From: Eubacteriaceae bacterium CHKCI004
GTDB taxonomy: Bacteria > Bacillota > Clostridia > Lachnospirales > Lachnospiraceae
Assembly (NCBI GenBank): GCA_900016875.1
Contig: FCNR01000050.1
Location: 62,001-126,000 of the forward strand
Reading direction: 5' to 3'
Length of the DNA stretch: 64,000 bases
A program made the position numbers and the translations under genes. Positions 33,301 through 45,300 of the stretch are shown here, in pieces. Every line of letters starts with the position of its first letter. The stretch's first letter is position 1. The notes below the pieces were generated by a model, which was given only the letters and a program-made list of their open reading frames with translations, was not told where the DNA came from and did no database searches.

Positions 33301-36300
33301 ACTCTACAGACTCTGAAGATCAAGGTCTTACAGCAACATTTAAAGTATATTACAAAGACGGTGAATCAGGTACATTGACAGAGTATGAGGTCGGTGATCA
33401 GCCTGTGAAATATACTTTAACCCCGGGTCAGACGGTAACTATTAAGAATCTGCCACGTACCGGAGCAAATGGAGACGACCGGTATTACTATCTTGTTGAG
33501 ACGGCTGTATCAGATCCAAGTTATATTTCTTCAGATAAATCTCTGGAAGGTATTAATGGAGCTAAGAAAGGCACAGAAATAATAGGTGAGCAATCCTATG
33601 ATGTTTATGGTCCATTTAACTTTACGAAGCCGATGAAGAGTGACTCAGATGAGGTTACCTTGAAGCAGAGCGTGATCATCAATAACGTAAAGCAGGAATA
33701 TCCGGTTAACATCAAAAAGGTGAACAGTTATACCGGTGAATTTGTACCAGGTGCAAGCTATGGTATTTATGAACAAAGCTCGGATGGTACTGTAGTAGAG
33801 GGAACTTTTCCGGTTGTTTCTGGAACGATTCCGGATAACAACGGAGCTTTTACTACATTAACGCCGGGAAAGGTATATGAGGTAAAGGAGACAGTAACTC
33901 CTGCCGGTTATAATAACATATCGACCAAAAAAGAGTTAACAATAGACCTGACAGATGCAAAGGTAGATGTAGATACTACGGCTAAAACTATCATAATTAA
34001 GAATAAACCAGATCCTACGTTAACGATAACGAAGAAGATCATAGGTGCAGATGGTAAAGAAACAACCCCTGGGCAGGCGGTAACTTTCGGAGTATATACA
34101 AAAAAAGAGCAAGATGGTTCTTTTGAGGAAGTAAAGGACTATAACGGGACTACAAATGTCACATTAACCTCTGGGGTGAAGTGCCAGCTTCCGGCAGGAC
34201 AGTACTATCTGAAAGAGGTAGTGCCGGCAGGGAATCCGAATCAAATTTTGGATCCGTCTAAGTATTCTGATATTTATAAAGGATTGGCTAGTACTTCAAA
34301 TGGTGTAGTTTACAATGGCGAATTTTATTTCGGACCATTTGATGTGAAGGAAGATCTCGAAGGGAAAACGCAGTTCAATAATACGGGAACGATTGTCAAT
34401 TATTCAGACAAAGGTGCAGTGACAGTTACAAAGTACCGCAGAGAAGTACCAACCAATTCTGCGAATGAAGGCGGAAAGAGCGTTCTTGCTGGTGCGAAAA
34501 TAGGAATCTTCACGAAAGGTGCAGATGGTAAACTGGTTCAAGTGACAGGTGTTAAACCGCAGAAAAGTGATGAAAATGGTCAGGTGACATTTAGCGGCCT
34601 CCCAATTTATACAGTGAATGCGAGTGGTCAACCAGAGAAAATCAAGTACTATATCCAGGAAATCGAAGCTCCGGATAACTACATCAAGAGCGAAGATGAA
34701 TTGGAAGTGAAGCTGGAAGCCGGAACAACGGTGACGAAAGATACGGAAGGCAAAGCTCTTGAACTGATCAACCAGCCGGAAACCAGTCTGACAGTGGAGA
34801 AGACCTACTATAATAAGTGGGAATATACCTTTACAAATAAGGCGTATCTTCTTCAGGGAGCAGAGATTGCTCTTTATAAGAAGACTGATGCCAATACATA
34901 TACGTTTGTAGAAACGGGATATACAGATGAACAGGGACGGATAACCTTCAATGGGCTGACACAGAAAGATGAATATGTTGCCTTTGAAGTGGATGTGCCG
35001 GACGGAGAGGCATATCAATATCTGGAACCGGTGGATGGAACAGATTATCTGAGATTGAAGCGTAATGCGGATGGAACTCTGCCGGGGACAATTACTGCTT
35101 CTGAGCTGAGTAATTACTATCATGTGACAAAAGAAGCTAACGATGATGCATTACGGCCGCAGGGAGCACAGGAACGCGACATGGTCAACGTGGAAAACTG
35201 GGCGCAGCTTCAGATCTGGAAGTATGATTTGACGGGAACAGAAGGAACACCAGATGATCCGAAAAATGATGATAGATGCAAAGCTGTTAATAATGCGCAG
35301 TTCACCCTCTATATGGAGGTACTTCCAGAGAATACAGCAAATAACGCGGTATTATCATATGATCCATCGAATCCGGACAAAGTATATGCAGAGATTGGCA
35401 CCTATTCCAGTGGTACGCTCTATGATACAGATGGAAAGCGTATGGATGGATGGTTTGGAACGGATATTCTGAAGGCTGCCGATAACGTAGTATACTGGCT
35501 GGTAGAAACTGACGGAGGAATCGGTGCTGATATCCGACCTGAAAATGTAGTAACACTCATAAGAAGAGAAGGTACAGAATATACGAATAATACAACGTAT
35601 ACGTATACAGAAGATGGCGAGACTCATACAGGAGTGAATGCCATCAATGTTATGGATTATCAGGATAACCAGGTCACAAAGGAGACACTTCGGAATGACG
35701 ATGTAACCGGACCGGGGTCAGCCATGTTCTCTACAGTCCGGATTGCCAAATGGGCGGGTGCACGTGATAAAGAAAACGGAGAGAAAGTAGAAGATTTTAC
35801 TCCTCTGGGAAATGCGACCTTTGATCTCTATCTGGCAGATGCAGAGGGCAATCTTTACAATAAGCTGGATACATTGACTACGGGTCTGGATAACAATATC
35901 TCTGAAAGTAGTGCAACAGAAGGTCTGAGTGCATGGGCTTCTTCCAAGGCATTTAGCTGGACTGACATAGAAGCATACCGGGACGATGTACCGGAAAGCG
36001 TATTTATTGATGGCCCGGAAGAGTCAGATGGCGAACACGATCATTATGTCCGCGTAGCAATCAGAGAGAGCAGCGCGCCGACTGGTTACCAGATGGATGT
36101 GACCAATACATATTACATGTATATGTTCTTTGAGAATGGAGGGGAAAATGCGACAACCGAAATTTTCAATGATGCGTACTATGTAAAAGGTGATGGCAAG
36201 ACTGCTGATCAGAACGTAACACTGTCAGATGAGGCAAATAAAAATGGTATCAAGTGGGCATTGTATCCAACAACAGAGAATCAAGACGGTACCTACAGCA

Positions 36301-39300
36301 AGATTACCCCAACTCTGCCAACAGATATTAGTAGTGCCCCATATCAGTATCGTCTGGTAAACTGGCCGATTGATACGCAGGCAGTTACCGTGCGGACATA
36401 TGGGTATGAGGTTCAGACGGATAACCAGAAAATGACGTCCGAAGAACTGAATGCATATTATAACGCCGGTACACATCAGGACAGAGAAGATATCTCTGTA
36501 TCCATGAAGCTTGAATATTATGATACTAAAAGTGCGAAATGGGTAGCATACGCAGATGCTTCGGAATCAAATGATGGTACATTCACTACGGGAAGTAACG
36601 GATACTATGTATTCCCGAACGGACTTCGGATGGGACAGTATCGTTTGACGGAGACAAGTGTCCCGAACCCGTATGAGAATATCTATGATGGAAAAGCATT
36701 TTCTGCCGGAGGAGCGGTCAAAGCATATTACTTCCGCGTGGATGCAGATAACCTGGATCTACAGTTGTATAATCCGGAAAAACTGTCCATGTCCATAAAA
36801 AAGACAGGATTGGGTAACGACACAGAAACTTTATTAAATAATGTTCAGTTCACTCTTACCAATAAAGATACTAAGACTGATATTTCAGGTGGGACAACTG
36901 GTGTAAGTGGTATAGCTGAATTTAATAATATCGGAACCGGGCATTATTTATTAAGTGAGACTACACCGGCATCGGGATATACCAATAGTTATTTTACGAA
37001 GTACGTTCAGACAGAGTACAGTAGTATTGCATCCATTGTGGATACAAAGGGAGCAGGACTCTTCCTCGGATATGAGACTTCTCAGGAAGAGGGAGAGAAC
37101 GGTACCAGCGTGATCGTAACAAGTAAGAAAGATCTTGCTTTTTATGGTATTACGAGTCAGAATACCATCGACCTGAACATAACAAATCCGAAGAAGGTAT
37201 CTTTTGATATCCAAAAGCAGGATGCGGATAACAACGCTACGAAGCTTTCTGGCGCTACATTCCAGGTAGAATACATGTCCTTTAACGCAGTGGAAGGAAC
37301 TGTCAGTGTGAACAGTTCCGGTTCATGGGCGAACAAGGGAACTGTCACTACTGGAGATGGTAACAATGAAACAACTTTGGGTGTTGCAACTTTTGAAAAT
37401 GGCGATCCGGGTATTTATCGTATCAAAGAAACAGGAGCGCCAAGCGGGTACGACCTTACAGACGCTGGTCCGAAATATATTGCTATGACCGGTGGGCTTC
37501 CGATTACGGAAGTAAAGGTAGATGGAAGTAGAATTAAAATAGACGATGATACCGAAATGGCCTTTAAAGACGATAAACAGGTGAGTCTAAATATTACTAA
37601 AAAGATTGATAAGGGTGATATGAAAATCGAAGGCAACAATTCGTTTACCTTTGAGTTATATCAGGATATCAATGGAGAAAAGCAATATCTTAAGAACTTA
37701 ACCATAAGTACAGAAGATGGCGAGAATAAGAGTGGTTCCTTTACCGGTCTCAGTCAGGGCAAGACGTATTATCTGAAAGAGACCAATATGCCGACAGGAT
37801 TTATGTTTGAATCTCTGAAAAAGGATGGCGAGACTGGGGAGATCACTCCGGATAGGAACGGATATTATGCGATTACCATGCCAATCGATGGAACGGATGT
37901 ATCCGTGACAGCGACAAATACGTATCTCTACGCACAGACCACCATTATGAAGGTGGATGGTGATGACGGAACACCGCTTACCGGAGCAGAGTTTGCAGTT
38001 TATCGGGTAAAGAATAAAGGACTTCCGTCAGAAACAGAAGAATTGCTGACAAGTAATGAAGCTACCGTAACGCCTGCGGAAGAGGATGGCTACTATACAG
38101 TTAAAGTGCTTCTGGAAGGAAAAGGCAAAGAAACTTTCCGAATCAAAGAAACCAAAGAGCCATTCAATTATCTGAAGGATACGAGCAGCCATATTGAATT
38201 TACCATAGGAAATGGTGTAGTGCAGGATGAACCGTATTGGAGTTCTTCATATGCAAATAATAATACCCTGATGCTTCAGAATCGAATCTTCCCGAATTAC
38301 AACGGCGCATATATAGACATTGTGAAGTATGATGATTGTCATGATGTTCCATCAGCCGCTCCGTATAAGGGGAAGGATGCAACCTTTACTCTGTATAAAT
38401 ATGTAGAAGGTGAAGGCTGGACGAACGGTACCGAAATGACGACGGATGAAAATGGTAAGATACATTTCGTTGTTGAGGGCGGTGCAAGATATGCCTTGAG
38501 AGAAACAAGTATTCCAAAAGGTTATCAGAGCCTGGATAGTATATGGACAAATCCAAATACAGGAGGAGAGTCTCCTGTTGAGATTGTTCCAACGCCAGAT
38601 AGTACCGGTATCGCATACTATTTGATTAATGGAGATCAAGCAGTAGAAGCGGGGCAGACGTATAGCTATAAAGCTTACAATACCCCATACCTGCCGTTGG
38701 AGATCCAGAAACACAACAGTACTGATCCGGCCAAGCAGCTCACTGCAATGGCAGCAGTATATGAGATTCCGGAAGGAACTACGTTAAGCGATGACAGCAC
38801 AAATGAGAAAGTTCTGGAATTTATTAAAAATCACAATCCATTGACAGGATTGGATAGTATTTCTGTAACTACAAAAAAACAGGAAAATACAGAAGTATAC
38901 AGCTATGCAGATGGCAGAACCACCAACGGAACGCTTAATAATGCAATTGTATCAGGAAAGAACTATCTTGTTGTGGAGACGTCGGCCAGCGACAGCCTGA
39001 TTCGTGATAATAAAGAAGTTCAATGGTTTGATGTTATCGAACCAGATGCATCCAAGGGAACGAAACAGGTAGCTTCTCTGTACAATGTAGTGGGAGATAT
39101 TACACTGAATATGACCAAGACGGCTGCGAATCCGGAGGATAGCAGTTCATCTGCCGGTACGCCTGTACAGTATGACAGCCTGTACATTTCTGGTGCAGAG
39201 GTAGAATATACCCTTACTCCGACCGTAAGCAATACGTATCCGCTGGATACATTCGTGGTGACGGATGATGGCCTGACTGCATACAACAAAGAAGGTTCGA

Positions 39301-42300
39301 CAATTACAGAATTGGCAGGCTATCTGAGTGACGCCTACTCGCTGACAGAAGTAGAGGTGGGACAATCCAGTCATAAGATAGATAGTTATGCGGCTACAGG
39401 CGCTGATGACACGATTACAGCAACGGTCACCTTTAAGGATGGTAATGGGAATGATATCGGCAAATCGGTAGTCTTAAAGGATGTATCCAATCAGTCAGCT
39501 ACAGCAACTTTGCAGCAGGCGACGGCATCTTTGCCGGATGACCAACGGAATGTGAAAGCGGCGAAAGTAGAGATTACATATTCCTGTACAGGTATGAATG
39601 GCACAGACTATGCACTGGGAACTAATTTCCAGCCGGGCTCAATCAAGATTAAGGCGAAGATTGATAAGCAGGAAGGTGGAAGTGACAAGAAGGATATTGA
39701 CTACATAACGAATAAAGCTTTTAGTACACTTAGGTATTCAGAGTGGTCTAAGAGCGGAGAGAAGACACCTGCGCCAGATAAAACAGCGAATGCGGAAACA
39801 AATATCTTCTTTGATGATTTGGAAGGAGCTAAAGTGTCTGTTACCAAATCTATAGAAGATAATAAGCAGTCTGTCGCACTTTTGGATACACTGGTATATA
39901 ATATCACTGTCTCTAACGATGATGAGGCGGAAGCAGCGATGCAGAACCCATATATTGTGGATTATCTGCCGCAGGGTACAACATGGGTAAATTTCAAAGA
40001 AGGAAGTGATGATACCACAGACGTATCTGATATTATCAATCTGGTAAAAGAGGAAGACGTGGATATCACCTGTAACCTTAATGGAATCAATTCCCAGACG
40101 AAAGATGGGGAGACAGCAGTCTTCATCCATCTGAATGGAGATTTGAAACCGGGCGAATCCGTTACAATTCAGTTAAAAGTACGAGTGGAAAATACGGCAG
40201 CCTTCTTTGGACAGTCTATCGATAACTATGTTTTAGTGGGAAGTGATGTGGACGGAATCAGGAGAGAAGATAACCTACAAGGTGCGTCCTTTATGAACGC
40301 AAACAGCCAGTGGGCAGAAAATATTGATGATGTACTTGGAACCATGCAGATGCGTAATGGTCGACTGAATACTCTTAAAGATATTCTTGGTGCCAGCGCA
40401 GAGGATGGATTTGTAGCGGACAATGTTTCTGTCAATTGGAGATCTTCTTCCGTACTCACATTGGATAAAGCGGCATATGGCGATAGAAATGCCAGTGATG
40501 GATATACAACAGGTAATCTTTCAACAGTGGACAACGGCGGAACGATGCATTACAGGCTTTCTGTTTCTAATACTTCTGCGAATAACGTAGCCACAAATTT
40601 CTCTGTAATTGATATTCTTCCGAATAAAGAAGATGTTACTCCTGCCGGCGCAGACAGAGACAGCTTCTGGGGATTGAATTTTGATAATATTAGTAAGGTT
40701 TATATTCAAAAAGAAGATGGAACTCAGGAAGATGTTAATACAACAAATTATACGTTGTATTGTTATACTGGGCAGTTGAGTACATCAGCAGATTATTTGA
40801 CGCTCTATAATCAGACTGAATCCTTTAAAAAGGCTATGACAGCAGAGGAACTGGCAGGTCTGTCTGGATGGTCAGTATATAGTAATGCAACAAATAAAAA
40901 TGATATCAAGGCTTTCATTGTGGCGACCGATAATACTGTGGAAGTGGGGCAGAATGAAACTCTGGTTGTTGAGTATACTGCAAAGGTCAATGGAGGAACG
41001 CCTTGGGATGAGGCAACACTGAACCAGAACGCTTATGAGAATGCGGTAAATAGTTTTGCGTGTACATATGGACAGTATGACAAAGACGATGCAAGCAAAA
41101 CAGTGACGCAGTATGATATCATTGGTTCCAATCAGGTATCTGCCACTGTTTTACCGGGACAGGTAAAAGTCGGGGGAAATGTCTGGATTGACAAAAACAA
41201 TAATGGTGTACAAGACACTGGCGAATCAATGGATTACTTTACAGGTAATACATTGATTGAAAACTTGTTGAATAATCTTGGACTCACGTTATACACATAC
41301 AGTGGAACTAATCCTACCGCAACAAAGTCTGAATCTTTTACGTTTAAGTCCGAAACACAAATGACTGCGGATAATCAGGCGTACTTTGAATTTGACCAAC
41401 TGGATCCGGCAGCACGGAAAGAAAATACTTCAGATGATTTGTTGTATAAAGGCGGTGTACTCCAACCGAACCAGTTAAAAGGTTCTGCACCAGCGACCTA
41501 TATTCTGAACGCAGCTTTACCAGATGATAATGTTGCAGGACAATACGAGGTGGCAAAAACAGTTACAGAGGTTAGAAAGTCCTGGAATCCTGCAGATGAA
41601 GCAACCTTCCCTGAGAGTGAAACAACGGATAATAACTTTGCAGGAACAGAGGGAAGTAAAACTGCCACATCGGAACGATTCTATCTTTGGGCAACAAATC
41701 CAAGTATCATTGATAAAACCAAGGATCTGGGACTTGTACCATATCGCGACCTGACAATCACCAAACAGGCGAGTGATAATCAGGAAAAGATAGAAGGCGC
41801 AACCTTTACAGTATATGGACCGTTCGCGGAAGATACAGATATTAATAAGATTACTGTACAAGCATTGAAAGGTGCGGAAAAGGCGACCATAGAAACGGAT
41901 GAAAACGGTAAAGCAGTATTTGAGAAACTTCTCAGATTCCAGAAGTATGTGATCGTAGAAGAAAGTCCGGCGACCGGATATGATCTGGACAGTGCAGAAG
42001 CAGACGGCGATACATATACAACTCTGAGTGATAAGTTCACAGTGGATACGACAAATGTTGTCTTAGAAGAAGATAAGGCAGCATTTGAAAATAAACCGAT
42101 GTGGCTTTTAGGTGTACCGGATGATAAGAGTCCAGACGATATGGATGAGGTTACCGTCACTAATGAAAGAACTGCTGTGGATACGACCTTAGAGGCTGCC
42201 AAAACATACTTTAAAGAAGACGGAAATAACACTCCGTTGTCAGGAACATTTAAAGTATCTCTGTGGAAAGATTATCCGGGCAGTGAGGATTCAGAAACAG

Positions 42301-45300
42301 GAGAGAAAGCACAGCCAATTACCACAAAAGATATTACGGTTACGAATGGCAATGGCGAAGTATCCTTTGATTTTGATAATGACAAAATAGAGGAGCTTTC
42401 CTTCACCAGTGAAGGTGATTATGAATTCTATATCACCGAGGCACTGCCTGAGGGAGCTACGGCAGAGAATCAGTACACAGTCGGTGGCATCACCTATGAC
42501 ACGACCATCTACAAAGCAACCGTCGCTGTAGATTGGGAAGAAGGAACAGGACTTAAAGTCGATTCTGTTACTTATGAAGAAGTAAGTACAGGACAAGACG
42601 CAGGTAACGCAGGACAGGGTGAGGATGCATCTGATGCCAAGAATACGGCGCCACCGACATTCACCAATACCTATTCCGCTACCGGTTCCTGGACGCCAGA
42701 AGGCACCAAGACGCTGACGGGCAGGGATATGAAAGAGGGTGAAACCTATACATTCTCTGTGAGGGAAGTGACGACAGGAGACGGTCAGAATACAGGAGAT
42801 GATACTGCAGCAGGAGAAACGACCGTTCCGGCAGATTCCACCGGAAGTGTGACAGGCGGAAGGGATGGTCAGCCATCGAATATCACATTTACACCGATTA
42901 ACTATACGTTAGATGATGTGGGAACACATACCTACACTATTGTAGAGGATAAGGCTGGACAGAATATTGCAGGTGTGACTTATGATAATACTTCATATAC
43001 GGTGACAGTAAAGGTTGAGGACAAAGAACAAAATGGTGAGCTGACGGTGACATCTACCTACAAGAAAGGTGATGATACAGTAACAAAAGCTGACTTCACC
43101 AACAACTATGTGCCTACGTCAACTACTTACGTACCAGAAGTGAAGAAAACCCTTACTGGGCATAAGCTGCCGGATGGAACAAAGAAATTTACATTTATAC
43201 TATCTGCAGTTTCAAATAATGCAAAGGAAGTTCTTCCGACAGATAAGAACATTGAGATTTCCTTTGCAGAAGGTGAAGCAAAAACTAAAACACAAACTTT
43301 TGAACAGCTCACTTTCATCGAAGGTGGTACATATACCTTTAAGATTACAGAGCAATCGGGTACATCTAATGATGGTTACACTTACGATACGACGCAGTGG
43401 ACACTGACTGTAGTGGTAACGGATAACCTGAATGGAACTCTCTCTATTGATACAGCTACAGGTATTACCTATGATAAAAATGAGGATGGAACGGCGGACA
43501 GCACAGCCGCAGAGTTTACCAACGACTATACTCCTGCTTCCACTACTACACAGTTAGAAGTGTCTAAAGAAGTAGAAGGCGCTCCGATGGCGAAAGATGC
43601 GACATTTACCTTTACGCAAAGTCTTGTAAATGCTCCGGTGGATGGTGTGGCTATGCCTGGGAATGATGCAGTGGAAATTACCGTTGTTCCGGAAAATGCA
43701 GATAACGCAGATGCGAACAAAGCACAATTTGACCCGATTACCTTTACGAAGGCAGGAATCTATGAATTCCATATTACGGAAGAAACGAACACTTTGCCGG
43801 ATGGATATGATAAAAATATTTCCAATATAAAATTGGTAGAAGTTACAGTAGAAGATGTTGGTGGAGAACTTGAAGTGACAGGCACAAAATACTATACATC
43901 AACAGATTCTACCGGAGTAACAACGGGAAATGCAGCCTTTACAAACAGGTATAATACCGAGGATACTGTCTTTACACCGGAGATAAAGAAGATTTTTACG
44001 GGTGATGTTCCGACAGGTAAAAAGACATTTACATTCACATTGACCCGGGGAGATTCCAAAGACGGTGTACAGATGCCTGGTACTGATCCTGATGCAGAGT
44101 CAATAACAACTTCTGTGACGTATGATTCAAATATTGGAGATATTATAGGACAATTTGGTCAAATTACCTTTACCAAAGCAGGTACGTATACCTTTGATAT
44201 TACGGAGGTGGCGGGTGAAACCGATGACGGTTATACCTATGATGGTTCTACATGGACTCTGACTGTAAAGGTAGAGGATCAGAATAGTAAGTTAAAAGTA
44301 ACAGAGCATAAGTATACAAAAGCAGGCAGTCCGGATAGTACAAGTACAGAATATGCAACATTTACCAATACCTATGATCTTATACCTACAGATTTTGCTC
44401 CTAAGGTAACGAAGACCATTGAAGGTGCGGCTGTGCCGGATGATATTGAGGCAACCTTTACTTTTGTGCTGACAAATGTCGGAAAAACAGACGGTGTGGA
44501 TCTGGGAAGAGATGAAAGCAAGGAGTTGAAAGTCTCTACAAAGAATATGGAGAATGGCAGCATTAATGCAGAATTTGCTGATAGGCTGCACTTCACCAAA
44601 GCCGGCACCTATACCTTCCAGATTGCCGAGACAGCAGGCAGCCAGAACGGCTACACCTACGATGATAGCATCTGGAATCTGACGGTGACGGTGGAAGACA
44701 AGGGAGGATATCTGGAAGTAACCGATAAGACCTACGCGAAAGCCAATGTGGCCGCAGGTCAGGACGATGGCGAGAATGAAGACCACGCCACCTTCATCAA
44801 CACCTACTCTGTAACCCCTGACACCTTCACCCCACAGGTGGAGAAACAGTTCAGCGATGACAGTATAGCAAGACCGAACGCCAAAGACTTTACATTTACA
44901 TTGTCTGCAAATGTAGAAGGCCATAAGAATCCGGAAGGCGGCGCATTTACAGGCTATGACGAAACAACAGGCTCAGGTACTGCTCTTGAAGGTGCGAATA
45001 CCATTGAAACAGAGGTAAATGGAAGTGGAACAAAAGCTTTTGATACCATCACCTTTACCAAGGCCGGAACCTACAAGTTCCAGATTAAGGAGGAAGCGGG
45101 AAGCGACCTCGGGTACACCTACGATGACTCCGTATGGACGCTCACCGTACGGGTGGATGATATCGGAGGAGCGCTTCAGGTAACGAATAACGATGTGACC
45201 TATCAGAGTAATGATACGACGGTAGAGCCAAACAACGAGAAAGCTGTTTTCGTAAACGAATACCATTACATTTCTTCCATTATAATCAATAAGAAAGTGC

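Noticed and set aside
42600..42680. Giant adhesin as the substrate of the PPEP-like protease
   Set aside because: Only one Pro-Pro dipeptide was noticed in the chain (TAPPTF) and it lies mid-protein, not near the wall anchor where PPEP sites cluster.
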